A DNA stretch of 64,000 bases from Paenibacillus xylanexedens (lineage in GTDB: Bacteria > Bacillota > Bacilli > Paenibacillales > Paenibacillaceae). How positions within the stretch are numbered: the first letter of the stretch is position 1; each line of letters opens with the position of its first letter. Location of the stretch: positions 4,836,001 through 4,900,000 of the forward strand of contig NZ_CP018620.1 of the NCBI RefSeq assembly GCF_001908275.1. The letters are read 5' to 3'. A program made the translations under genes and the position numbers. This document shows, piece by piece, positions 55,567-63,766 of this stretch. The notes beneath the pieces were generated by a model. The model did not search any database. It was not told where the DNA came from and saw nothing but the letters and a program-made list of their open reading frames with translations.

Positions 55567-55595
55567 TCGACAAAAACAAAGCAATCCGATATAAT
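55567..55595 (+). promoter_or_regulatory. Promoter of mtnD
   Basis: TCGACA, a 17-bp spacer and TATAAT. It lies about 35 bp before the ATG. Confidence 0.65.
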
Positions 55596-55628
55596 TCAAT
55601 TAAACCAAGTGGAAAAGAGGGAAAGAAA

Positions 55629-56174
55629 ATGGCTGAAATTGTTATCCGAAATACGAACGAACGCATCACTGGTGACGAAAATGTTCGAAATTTCTTAAAC
55701 AAATACGAAGTATTATATGAGAAGTGGGACGCTTCCAAACTGAACACTGATCTGCAAAATAACTTTGGATTAACGGATGAACAGAAAACCGAGGTTTTGG
55801 AAACTTACGATTATGAAATCAGAGATTTGGCTGCACGTCGCGGATATCAGATCTGGGATGTCATCACGTTGTCCGAACAAACACCAGATATCGAAGAAAA
55901 GCTGGCTAAGTTCGAAGAGATCCACACCCACGCTGAAGATGAGATCCGTGCAATTGTCGCTGGTAAAGGAATCTTTGTTATCAAAGCTACAGATGATGTG
56001 GGCTACTTTAATGTAGAACTGTCTCCTGGAGACGTTATCTCTGTACCTGAGAATACACCGCACTTCTTCACCTTAATGGAGAACAAACAAATTATTGCTG
56101 TACGTCTGTTCATCGAAAAAGATGGCTGGATTGCAGATCCATACCCTGATCCTACTTTTATCAAACAAGCCTAA
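55629..56174 (+). CDS. mtnD: Acireductone dioxygenase MtnD
   Basis: Methionine-salvage enzyme of 181 residues. The metal motif is HTHAEDEIR (two His, one Glu) and the second His lies in PHFFTL; VPENTPHFF matches B. subtilis MtnD. It oxidises acireductone to the 2-oxo acid precursor of methionine. The start after GAGGGAAAG is clear; the frame is open upstream to 55503. The rest of the salvage pathway is not adjacent. It diverges from metH, which makes methionine by the other route. Confidence 0.93.
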   Translation: MAEIVIRNTNERITGDENVRNFLNKYEVLYEKWDASKLNTDLQNNFGLTDEQKTEVLETYDYEIRDLAARRGYQIWDVITLSEQTPDIEEKLAKFEEIHTHAEDEIRAIVAGKGIFVIKATDDVGYFNVELSPGDVISVPENTPHFFTLMENKQIIAVRLFIEKDGWIADPYPDPTFIKQA

Positions 56175-56200
56175 CACTCTCGTGTTACAACTTGCTTAAC

Positions 56201-56234
56201 CAAAACCCCTGTTCAATTGAACAGGGGTTTTGGC
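56201..56234 (+). terminator. Terminator downstream of mtnD
   Basis: AAAACCCCTGTTC, AATT, GAACAGGGGTTTT. It is a perfect stem and can act in both directions. Confidence 0.88.
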
Positions 56235-56270
56235 ATATGCATATGGAAAGTATTACACAACATCGATGCA

Positions 56271-56945
56271 TTATATAAAATAATGCGGGTATTTCGCCTT
56301 TATCGATTCCTGTTCAATAACAACGAGTCTAAGATGAGCTTCCATCACCTGAACAGCTTGCTCGGTCTTACGCTCTGTGATAAGACGATAAATCTCTTTG
56401 TGCTGGGAGATAATGACCTCCAGGTTGGAGTCCTCCGCTAGACGTAATAAACGCAACCGATTAAACGGAATATTCAGTTGCTGCAACATTCTCCATGTTC
56501 TTAGCTTACCCGTGCCCTGGAACAAAATCTGATGAAACTCTTCATCCAGTTCAAATAGACGATAGAAATTGTTTTTCCCTATACAGACTTCCTGCATTGC
56601 AATGTTGGTTTCAAGTCGAAATCTGTACTCTTCAGGAAAAGAAACACAAGCCAAAGTCACGATTTCCTTCTCCATCTTCTCCCGCATAAACCTGCCTTCT
56701 TCCACATGCTCCAGATTAATATGAGAGACGATCGTTCCACTCTGGGGAATAATGTCCAGCAGTTCTTCTTCAGCAAGCTTCATGAATGCTTCTCGCACGG
56801 GTGTTCTGCTCACCTGCAGTTCATCTGCAATCTCTTTCTCTGAAATCTTGGTACCCGGCTTAAGTTCCAGATGAAGAATTCGTTCTTTTAACAGGTTATA
56901 TGAATATGCCCGGGTCGAGCCTCTAATTTTTTGATTAAGTGACAT
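56271..56945 (-). CDS. GntR-family regulator (FadR/FCD type)
   Basis: Transcription factor of 224 residues. The N-terminal winged helix is GTKISEKEIADELQVSRTPVREAFMKL, and the helical C-terminal effector domain (about 90-215) has the FCD layout with conserved His and Arg ligands (ELDEEFHQILFQ, HKEIYRLI, HLRLV). It follows the importer genes on the same strand and likely senses a product of the imported sugar. GAGGTCTAGGC precedes the ATG. Confidence 0.9.
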   Translation of the reverse strand: MSLNQKIRGSTRAYSYNLLKERILHLELKPGTKISEKEIADELQVSRTPVREAFMKLAEEELLDIIPQSGTIVSHINLEHVEEGRFMREKMEKEIVTLACVSFPEEYRFRLETNIAMQEVCIGKNNFYRLFELDEEFHQILFQGTGKLRTWRMLQQLNIPFNRLRLLRLAEDSNLEVIISQHKEIYRLITERKTEQAVQVMEAHLRLVVIEQESIKAKYPHYFI

Positions 56946-56988
56946 GCCTAGACCTCTTTCTATCAGCCGTATTCATTCATCTTAGCAC

Positions 56989-57027
56989 AAATTACCGTTC
57001 CACTTATATCGGTGTGAAACGGTAATC
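56989..57027 (-). terminator. Possible terminator after the binding-protein gene
   Basis: ATTACCGTT and AACGGTAAT frame an imperfect stem, followed on the minus strand by a short TTTG only. It may attenuate between the binding protein and the regulator gene. Confidence 0.4.
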
Positions 57028-57045
57028 TGGCCAGCATCAACTATA

Positions 57046-58680
57046 TTATTGCTTGTTTTCTTTGTAGGCTTTGTACGTGTCATTTGCCAGCTTCAGATAA
57101 TTAGATAATCCTTGGCTATCCAGCTCTTTGGCAAACGTATCGAATTCAGACAAGTCTCGCTCACCCAAGATAAATTTAAGTGTATTCTGATCCGAATAAT
57201 CTTTCAATGGTGTACTCAGAAGTGTCACCCGTTCACGGTCCTCTGAAGAGTAAGGAATTGGTGGTTCTGCCGGGATCACTTCCTTGGTATCCTTCATGTC
57301 TTGTTGGAATTTCAACTCTTCTTCACTAAACATCGATTGCAGCAGATCTGTGGTACCACCGTAGGCAAATACTCCACCAGAGAAACCAAAGTCAATACGC
57401 AGATCCTTCGTGCCTTTAGGATTCAAACCATTGTAGTTCACATCTTCTACCAATTTACGTTTTCCGCCCTCTTTGGTAAATGTTTCGCCTTCAACGCCCC
57501 ATTTGGCAAACTCTTGACCCTCATCACTGTAGTATAACCAATCCACAAATTGCATAATGGCTTTGAAGTTTTCGCTTTTTTGAATTTTCCCGGATATCAT
57601 GACACCGTTTTCAAGTCTGGAGCCAGACATTAATTGCCCTTTTGGCCCACCAGGAACTGTAATCTTCGCAACAGAGTATTTACCTTCTCCCAGCGTTTTG
57701 TTCATATCATTTCGGTGCAGCACTACCGTTTGGGAATTACCATTAATCATGAATGATTTGCCGGATACAAATTTCTGTACAGCCTGATCATCATCCTGTG
57801 TAAAACTTTCTTTGTCCAGCAATCCTTCGGATACCAACTTGTTAAAATACGTCAGCAGCTCTTTGTATTCTGGTGTTGTAGCCGTGTATACGAATTCATC
57901 CTGATCTTCCTTATACGTCAATCCATTACCAAAACCCCATCCTGCCTTGGTACCAAAGCCAGTAGCAGCGATGTTCAATGTACTATTGAATTTAAATCCA
58001 TCTGAAAATGGAATGGAATCCGGGTAGATTTCTTTCAGCTTTTTGGCTGCATCATACAATTGGTCCCATGTCGTCGGGATGGGGATGTTATTTTCTTCAA
58101 AAACATCCGTTCTTACCAGTAATGTATAATCCGGCCATACTTCTTCATGCAGACCCGGGAGCACATAGTACTTTCCATCTTCTTGCCGAAGTCCTTCGAG
58201 TTCTTCTTCCAATCCCCATTTTTCCACTTTATCCTTGAAGTTCGGCATCAAATCAATGTAATCACTAATGGGCAAGACCGCACCGGAAGATACAAATGCA
58301 GATTCTTCACCAGGATAGGTTTTGGGAATAACCAGCGGTGCATCGCCTGAACTGATTAGAAGAGATCTCTTCTGAGAGTAGTCACTCATGGGAACAATCG
58401 TTGGTTCAAGCGTAACACCCGTCAGTTCGGTAATTTTGTCAAAAAACAACCAGTCTTTTTTATACGGATAGATCGGATGGTCGCTATATAGTATCGATAG
58501 ATTAAACGGCTCAGTTGCCTTGAATGTGTCACCTACATTGTACGTTTCCATCGCTGCCTTGGTTTGAACTTCCGTGACGTCCCCACCAGTTCCAGCACCG
58601 CTACTACATGCTGCCAGTACGAAAGTCATCATTGTTGCCAACACCATTTTACCAACAAACTTACGTGGCTTTTGATTCAT
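57046..58680 (-). CDS. Extracellular sugar-binding lipoprotein (LplA/YtcQ-like)
   Basis: Solute-binding lipoprotein of 544 residues with lipobox LAAC and Cys25. After a Ser/Gly-rich linker the binding protein starts; YYVLPGLHEEVWPDYTLLVRTDVF and PIPTTWDQLYDAAKKLKE are typical of family 1 solute-binding proteins of the LplA type, used for oligosaccharides. It is encoded with two permeases but no ATPase; such systems share the MsmX-type ATPase encoded elsewhere. The ligand cannot be told. Confidence 0.9.
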   Translation of the reverse strand: MNQKPRKFVGKMVLATMMTFVLAACSSGAGTGGDVTEVQTKAAMETYNVGDTFKATEPFNLSILYSDHPIYPYKKDWLFFDKITELTGVTLEPTIVPMSDYSQKRSLLISSGDAPLVIPKTYPGEESAFVSSGAVLPISDYIDLMPNFKDKVEKWGLEEELEGLRQEDGKYYVLPGLHEEVWPDYTLLVRTDVFEENNIPIPTTWDQLYDAAKKLKEIYPDSIPFSDGFKFNSTLNIAATGFGTKAGWGFGNGLTYKEDQDEFVYTATTPEYKELLTYFNKLVSEGLLDKESFTQDDDQAVQKFVSGKSFMINGNSQTVVLHRNDMNKTLGEGKYSVAKITVPGGPKGQLMSGSRLENGVMISGKIQKSENFKAIMQFVDWLYYSDEGQEFAKWGVEGETFTKEGGKRKLVEDVNYNGLNPKGTKDLRIDFGFSGGVFAYGGTTDLLQSMFSEEELKFQQDMKDTKEVIPAEPPIPYSSEDRERVTLLSTPLKDYSDQNTLKFILGERDLSEFDTFAKELDSQGLSNYLKLANDTYKAYKENKQ

Positions 58681-58726
58681 TTAGGTTATCCCCCTGAATT
58701 TGGTTTAGGTTGACCTTGACTTAAAA

Positions 58727-58745
58727 CTTTTTATTCAATAAAAAG
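58727..58745. repeat. Perfect AT-rich inverted repeat next to copy B
   Basis: CTTTTTATT-C-AATAAAAAG, 9-bp arms around one base. It borders dispersed repeat copy B, is in the gap after permease 2 and may act as a weak terminator. Confidence 0.35.
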
Positions 58746-58914
58746 CGAAGCGCTCGCCTAGAGCTTTCTGAAAGAAAGCTGCATCGGAAGCATATGCTAT
58801 CACCGGATTTTTCCTTTAAAAAAGGGAATCGAAAAAATCTGGGGATAACAGCGATTGAAAGGTTATTCTGTCATCGAAGTGTTCCGTGTAAATCATCTTT
58901 AGTTCAATTTATAT
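58741..58914 (+). repeat. Dispersed hairpin-rich repeat, copy B
   Basis: Plus-strand copy of the element described at 18541-18710. AGCTTTC-TGAAA-GAAAGCT keeps the copy A stem, and ATCACCGGATTTTT/AAAAATCTGGGGAT keeps the long stem with one mismatch and a G-T pair. It sits in the gap between the binding-protein gene and a permease gene, antisense to that operon. Confidence 0.75.
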
Positions 58915-58926
58915 AGCTGCTGCGTA

Positions 58927-59799
58927 TTACTGTTTAACAGACCCTAACATGATACCGGTTACAAAGTATCTTTGGACAAATGGATAGATGGTGAGTATCG
59001 GCAAGATGGTTAATACCATCGTTACTGACTTAATATTGGCAGCAATCTGTGTCAGGTTATCAGCTGAGGTTGCACCGGCAGATGCCCCACTTGTCGCTCC
59101 TGCAATCATATTGCGCAAATAAATGGTGACAGGGAACAGTTCTTTTTTGTCCAGATACAGAAAGGCTGGGAACCAGGAATTCCAATGACCTACTGCGTAG
59201 AACAGCACCATGGTTGCCATAACTGCTTTACTAAGCGGCAATATAATGCGTAACAAGATCCCGTATGTGTTCAAACCGTCAATGGAGGCAGCTTCCTCCA
59301 GTTCTTCAGGCATATTTTCAAAAAATGACTTCATGATCAGCATGTTGTATATGCTAATTGCGCCAGGAACAACAAGTGCCCACATGGTGTTGTTGAACCC
59401 AAGGGAATTAATCAACACATAGTTTGGAATCAATCCACCACTGAAGAACATGGTAAATACGGCGAACATCGTCAGAAACTTGCGACCCATCAACCTCTTT
59501 TTGGACAGGGCATATGCGAAAATAGTCGTCATAAACATGGAGATTAACGTACCTACTACAGTGTAGATAATCGTATTTTTATAATTTGTCCAGAACATGC
59601 TGTCACGTGAGATGGTCTTGTATGTCTCCACATTAAATCCTCTTGGGAACAAACTAACCTTACCCGAATTAATATAGGACTCACTACTGAAGGATTGTGC
59701 CACGACATTTAAGAATGGATAGAGCGTTATAAATACCACGAACAGCAGAAAGATGACATTGAATACTTTAAATACTTTGTAAGATCTGGATTCCTGCAT
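58927..59799 (-). CDS. Sugar ABC permease (LplC/YtcP-like)
   Basis: Membrane component of 290 residues with six membrane segments. The EAA loop reads EAASIDGLNTYGILLRIILPL, needed to contact the ATPase. The last residues (PFVQRYFVTGIMLGSVKQ) are the family signature. GGAGGAGCACC precedes the ATG. It follows the first permease after 12 bases, as usual for YtcP/LplBC pairs. Confidence 0.92.
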   Translation of the reverse strand: MQESRSYKVFKVFNVIFLLFVVFITLYPFLNVVAQSFSSESYINSGKVSLFPRGFNVETYKTISRDSMFWTNYKNTIIYTVVGTLISMFMTTIFAYALSKKRLMGRKFLTMFAVFTMFFSGGLIPNYVLINSLGFNNTMWALVVPGAISIYNMLIMKSFFENMPEELEEAASIDGLNTYGILLRIILPLSKAVMATMVLFYAVGHWNSWFPAFLYLDKKELFPVTIYLRNMIAGATSGASAGATSADNLTQIAANIKSVTMVLTILPILTIYPFVQRYFVTGIMLGSVKQ

Positions 59800-59811
59800 G
59801 GTGCTCCTCCT

Positions 59812-60774
59812 TTACCATAAGCTTCTTTGTGTCAGTCTGCGTGAAATGGCATTTACGGAGAATACCAGAATCAGACCGATCAGCGATTCGAACAAGCCAA
59901 TTGCGGTAGCATAACTGAAGTTACTGGATTCCAGTCCAACCCGATACAGGTAAGTGGAGATCACATCAGATGTCTCGTAGATCAGCGGATTGTACAAGAG
60001 TAAGATTTTTTCAAATCCAACTGCCAGGAAATTACCCATGTTCAAAATCAATAACGTCACAATCGTTGGCAAGATCCCTGGTAACGTTACATGAATCGTT
60101 TGCTTCCACCGATTGGCACCATCGATACGCGCAGCTTCATACAAAGAATCATCAATGGTTGTCAGTGCAGCCAGATACAGAATCGCTCCCCAACCCATAC
60201 CCTGCCATACCTCGGAAGTGATATAGATTGTTCTGAACCACTCAGCCCGCTGCATAAAAGGAATATTGTCTCCGGTGAAGAAAGCCACCAGTCCATTAAT
60301 GGAACCATTCACTGCTGTCAGCTGCAGGATCATACCCGCAACGATAACGATGGACAGAAAATGAGGCAGATATGACGCGGTCTGTACAAACTTCTTGAAT
60401 CGTTTACTCTTCACTTCGTTAAGCATCAAGGCAAAAATGATTGGAACCGGGAATGTAAAGAGCAATGCAAGTCCGCCCAACATCAGCGTATTACCGAATA
60501 CTCTCCAGAAGGTAGGGTCCTCAATGAACATTTTGAAGTATCTTAATCCAACCCACGTTTCTCCAAATATACTTCCCCCGGGAACAAAACGTCTGAACGC
60601 AATCACATTACCAATCATCGGTCCATATTTGAAAATAAGGAGATAAATGATGGGAAGGATTAATAGTGAATACAGCTGCCAGTCTTTGCGGAACAAAGTT
60701 GCTGCCGTTCGTAATCTGCTCTCTTTACGTAAAGATGTCATGGTTAACGTTGTTTTAGCGGTTTCCGACTCCAT
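59812..60774 (-). CDS. Sugar ABC permease (LplB/YteP-like)
   Basis: First gene of the importer operon, 320 residues, with a cytoplasmic N-terminus of about 35 residues and six membrane segments. The EAA loop reads EAARIDGANRWKQTIHVTLPG. CGGAGTG stands about eight bases before the ATG. A short open frame (60755-60832) with a better ribosome site overlaps its start in another frame. Confidence 0.92.
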   Translation of the reverse strand: MESETAKTTLTMTSLRKESRLRTAATLFRKDWQLYSLLILPIIYLLIFKYGPMIGNVIAFRRFVPGGSIFGETWVGLRYFKMFIEDPTFWRVFGNTLMLGGLALLFTFPVPIIFALMLNEVKSKRFKKFVQTASYLPHFLSIVIVAGMILQLTAVNGSINGLVAFFTGDNIPFMQRAEWFRTIYITSEVWQGMGWGAILYLAALTTIDDSLYEAARIDGANRWKQTIHVTLPGILPTIVTLLILNMGNFLAVGFEKILLLYNPLIYETSDVISTYLYRVGLESSNFSYATAIGLFESLIGLILVFSVNAISRRLTQRSLW

Positions 60775-60832
60775 GTGTTTTCACTCCGATCCAGGACTTG
60801 ATAAGTAAGAGTAATTCATGTACAGTTCCCAT
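60755..60832 (-). CDS. Possible 25-residue leader peptide overlapping the permease start
   Basis: ATG at 60830-60832 behind AGAGGAGAAACG, reading MGTVHELLLLIKSW and ending in a stop 20 bases inside the permease gene. It could be a leader that couples translation, but might also be chance. Confidence 0.3.
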   Translation of the reverse strand: MGTVHELLLLIKSWIGVKTHGVGNR

Positions 60833-61236
60833 CGTTTCTCCTCTTGTAGAAGACAACAACTCCTTTAACTTCACCCCCACTACCAAATAGATAATTTCTA
60901 AATGTAAGCGATATCAATTTGATGTATTATGTAGAATCACACAATCCAAGGTGCTTCACATCATTCATTAGCACTTACTAAGTGGTGTGATTGCCAAAAC
61001 GGAAGAAGATACTCTAAAATATTAAGCGCTTACAATTAATCGAAAATAATAAGCAATAACTCCCTGCTTCCATTTAATGAAGTAAGTCAAAAAGAAATTG
61101 CTTTATGACAATCTAAATACTAGTCATACTAGTATGTTAGTTATATTCTAATCCAGCTTCCCCCTAATTTCAATAACTTTTAGCAAAAAAAAGTGGAGAT
61201 CTCTTTTAACAAGGTAATTTACTCAACAAGCTCAAA
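60833..61236. other. Non-coding region upstream of the sugar importer
   Basis: About 400 bp with no convincing gene. It contains the two cre-like sites described at 60902 and 61021. TTGATA in this region overlaps the first site and may be a -35 box, with a poor -10. Confidence 0.5.
60902..60916 (-). promoter_or_regulatory. cre-like site upstream of the sugar importer
   Basis: ATGTAAGCGATATCA matches the CcpA consensus WTGNAANCGNWNNCW in full. A second site at 61021-61035 (read on the minus strand TTGTAAGCGCTTAAT) matches all but one position. CcpA carbon-catabolite repression of the importer is likely; orientation is not important. Confidence 0.5.
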
Positions 61237-61291
61237 TAAAAAACATTGGTAACTTCAAGAACGACATCATCGTTCATTGAAGCTTCCAATG
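61237..61291 (-). terminator. Long-stem terminator downstream of the HAD gene
   Basis: On the minus strand CATTGG, CTTCA, GAACGA paired with TCGTTC, TGAAG, CCAATG (with small bulges), then TTTTTT. A rod-like hairpin, similar in style to the one before the kinase gene. Confidence 0.75.
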
Positions 61292-61330
61292 TTTCAGGGT
61301 GCTGAGGAAAGATGTTATAACTGATTCCGC

Positions 61331-62122
61331 TTAGAAATTAGCAATAAGCTGATTTAATTCCGATAAATGTGTTATTTCATGGTCTGGCGCATACGCTTCA
61401 TTGTTGGTCTTATGCTCACGGTTAATCCATACGGATTGGATGCCAGATGATAAAGCACCACGAATATCAGTCGTTAACTTGTCTCCAACCATCATGCTCT
61501 CTTCGGGTTTAACATCCAGTTTACTCAAAGCATGTTCAAATATCGACGGATCTGGTTTTCCTTTTCCGAAGTTACCCGAGATAATAATCTCATCAAAGAA
61601 AGGCGTCAATTCAGGTACACCATCCAACTTCTCTTGTTGCAAAGCAGGACAACCGTTCGTTAACAACAACAGTTTGTACTTGCCTTGTAACTGACGCAAG
61701 GTATCCATCGTTTCTTCGTATACATGTGGTCTGGATCTCCGTTCTACTCCAAACTGCGCAGCCAGTTGTTCAGCAAGATCTTCCCGATCTATACCCAACT
61801 TCAACAAGCCACGACGCCAGGATTCTTTACGGTATACTGGAGCAAGCTGTTCCAACTGACGGAACTCAGGTTGATCCCCACCAGTAAAGTTAGCCCATAG
61901 GCCTTCAAACGGATTGATTCCAATCATTTTGGTAAAAGGAAAGGTTTCATATGATTCATACAGTCCACGTGCCTCATTACGAACAGCTTCTTCAAGTTCT
62001 TCTGGTTTGACCCCAGTCTCTTGCGCTGCGATTAGACAAGTCTCATGAAAAGCTTCTCGAACACTACGCTCATCCCATAATAAAGTATCATCTAGGTCGA
62101 ACAAAATCGCTTTTAACGCCAT
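61331..62122 (-). CDS. HAD-superfamily hydrolase (YsaA-like)
   Basis: Phosphatase of about 263 residues. Motif I is ILFDLDDTLLWDE, motif II LLLLTNGCPALQQEK, Lys motif GNFGKGKPDPSIF and motif IV MMVGDKLTTDIRGAL. The cap is helical (C1 type). The substrate is unknown. The ATG at 62122 is chosen by family resemblance; another ATG nine bases upstream is possible. Confidence 0.85.
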   Translation of the reverse strand: MALKAILFDLDDTLLWDERSVREAFHETCLIAAQETGVKPEELEEAVRNEARGLYESYETFPFTKMIGINPFEGLWANFTGGDQPEFRQLEQLAPVYRKESWRRGLLKLGIDREDLAEQLAAQFGVERRSRPHVYEETMDTLRQLQGKYKLLLLTNGCPALQQEKLDGVPELTPFFDEIIISGNFGKGKPDPSIFEHALSKLDVKPEESMMVGDKLTTDIRGALSSGIQSVWINREHKTNNEAYAPDHEITHLSELNQLIANF

Positions 62123-62150
62123 TCCGATCATCTACCCCTTTATGCAATAA

Positions 62151-62660
62151 TTACTTTTCGACGGTTTCCACGGTGATCTGGTGTGCTTTTGCAAACTTCA
62201 GCAAACGTTCTGCAATCGCATCTGTATCGTAACGGTTCAATAACTTGGTGAACACCCATCTTTTCCCGCGACTGTTATGTTCGATAACAACTGTACCTGG
62301 TTCAATTCTGAATTTGACGATATCGTCAACCCCAATTGAACGTTCACGATTACCCTTCGTCGTTATAATCCGATTACTGCTAATCTTGATGTATGGACGG
62401 CGAAGCATGAAGATGACTGCCAAAAATACGTAAAGCAGCATGGTCACCCAGTCCCAAGTTGTCATTGGAGCTTGCACAAGGAATGTGCTCATAAACAGAT
62501 ACAAAAAGGCGAGACCGATCAAAAATATTGGGAACAACAAGCTGCGTCCCTTAAAGACTTCTTCACCTGGTGTACCCGTGATTGGTTGACCACTTTTTTT
62601 GCGTTGCTGATTTAACTGCTTGGAATTTTTCTTAACCGTTCTCTCGAACGAACGCGACAT
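62151..62660 (-). CDS. Small membrane protein, two membrane segments
   Basis: Protein of 169 residues. A basic N-terminus (KKNSKQLNQQRKK) is followed by two hydrophobic segments (about 45-66 and 75-92) and a C-terminal cytoplasmic domain (IKISSNRIITTKGNRERSIG) of PH-like, beta-rich look. No function is known. GGGGGATTCTC precedes the ATG; an upstream in-frame start gives an implausible extension. Confidence 0.75.
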   Translation of the reverse strand: MSRSFERTVKKNSKQLNQQRKKSGQPITGTPGEEVFKGRSLLFPIFLIGLAFLYLFMSTFLVQAPMTTWDWVTMLLYVFLAVIFMLRRPYIKISSNRIITTKGNRERSIGVDDIVKFRIEPGTVVIEHNSRGKRWVFTKLLNRYDTDAIAERLLKFAKAHQITVETVEK

Positions 62661-62747
62661 GAGAATCCCCCTTATGTGTCTTTGTATCGGCTTACATAAT
62701 TGCAAACCAACATTTCCCCCTATAAATTGCACACTCAAAATAACAGG

Positions 62748-62784
62748 AAAAAACCTAAATATCATATATGATATCATTAGGTTT
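62748..62784 (-). terminator. Terminator after the YnzC-family gene
   Basis: On the minus strand AACCTA, ATGATATCATATATGATAT, TAGGTT then TTTT. Confidence 0.7.
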
Positions 62785-62786
62785 CG

Positions 62787-62996
62787 TTAGTGTTTGAGTT
62801 TGCCTTGGTGGCCTTTGTCATTCTCATCATCAACAATCTCAATGGTATCCAGTTGTTGTCTGAAATTACTGCGAATATTGCTCAAATAAATCTCTCTTAG
62901 CTCGGCACGTTCAGCAAGTTCTTCCTCCGACAATCCAGTGGACTTTTGCTTACGAGCCAATTCGTTAATGCGTGCTACCAGACTATCTATATCCAA
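62787..62996 (-). CDS. DUF896 / YnzC-family small protein
   Basis: Protein of 69 residues whose N-terminal half matches the YnzC family (LVARINELARKQKSTGLSEE, AERAELREIYLSNIRSNFR). In B. subtilis ynzC is the third gene of the SOS-controlled yneA-yneB-ynzC operon next to lexA; here yneB is missing in between. The start is a TTG at 62994-62996 after GGAGGGG; the frame is also open for 15 further bases. Function is unknown. Confidence 0.85.
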   Translation of the reverse strand: MDIDSLVARINELARKQKSTGLSEEELAERAELREIYLSNIRSNFRQQLDTIEIVDDENDKGHQGKLKH

Positions 62997-63091
62997 GCTT
63001 GTCCCCTCCAAAAATACAAAGTCATATTAACTTTGCCATTATAAAGGCTGCTTGTCAAGCTGACACGCGCTAACACTCATTGATGTGCATT

Positions 63092-63469
63092 TTATTTTGC
63101 AAATTGCGGCAGAGCTAGTACTTGTCCCACTTGGATGGAAGTTGTATGAAGTTGATTCACTTTCTTAATTGCTTCTATATAAATACGTGTATCCATATTC
63201 GTCGGTTTATGTTCCAAAGAAATACTCCATAATGTTTCCCCTTGTGAAACAGCTATCTTTCCTCCAGGCAGAACATCATTCTCATTGCCGGCAAATACAG
63301 TTAAAACGGTGCTGCATCCAATAAATATAATCATAGAGGTAATGGCTACCTTTAACATCCATGAAGAAATCTTGAAACGCGCTAAAACCTTCTTGTAGTT
63401 CCCTATGTTAGACTTCACCAGTTCCGAATTCATTGGTTCATAAATGCTTTGATAAGTAGAATATCTCAT
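63092..63469 (-). CDS. yneA: YneA-like cell-division inhibitor with LysM domain
   Basis: Protein of 125 residues: cytoplasmic N-terminus, one membrane segment (about 37-60) and an exported LysM domain (about 72-122: GKIAVSQGETLWSISLEHKP, QVGQVLALP). This is the layout of YneA, which blocks division during the SOS response. The sequence conservation is low, as usual for YneA. GGAGGCGGG stands eight bases before the ATG, and a LexA-box-like site lies within 30 bases of the start, fitting the SOS role. Confidence 0.85.
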   Translation of the reverse strand: MRYSTYQSIYEPMNSELVKSNIGNYKKVLARFKISSWMLKVAITSMIIFIGCSTVLTVFAGNENDVLPGGKIAVSQGETLWSISLEHKPTNMDTRIYIEAIKKVNQLHTTSIQVGQVLALPQFAK

Positions 63470-63483
63470 TAAATACCCGCCTC

Positions 63484-63721
63484 CAAACGTTTGTTCCTAT
63501 CTGTTGAAATCAATATAACACGAACACTTGTTTTGTTCAATAGATTTTTTAGAACAATTGTTCGCTTTTTTTTAGAAGGAGCAATATCTTATTTCAAGTA
63601 CTTTTGCAAAACATTTGCAGTATTATGCTCTGACTTTTGGACAATTTCTATTCTATAAGTTAAAAAACACTGATTTAATGCTATTTTATTTAGAACTTAT
63701 GTTTGTACGAACGGAGGTTCT
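63484..63721. promoter_or_regulatory. Cluster of LexA-box-like sites between yneA and lexA
   Basis: Candidate matches to the Bacillus SOS box CGAACNNNNGTTCG: CAAACGTTTGTTCC (63484-63497), CGAACACTTGTTTT (63521-63534), AGAACAATTGTTCG (63551-63564), AGAACTTATGTTTG (63692-63705) and CGAACGGAGGTTCT (63708-63721). The third and the last are the best. The first three serve yneA, the last two lexA. Confidence 0.65.
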
Positions 63722-63766
63722 ATGTTATAATTTTCCCAAACGTTACTAAAATGGGGTTGATACGGT

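Noticed and set aside
55450..55628. SAM or cobalamin riboswitch controlling metH
   Set aside because: No S-box or B12-box motif appears in the short divergent gap; only the mtnD promoter was recognised.
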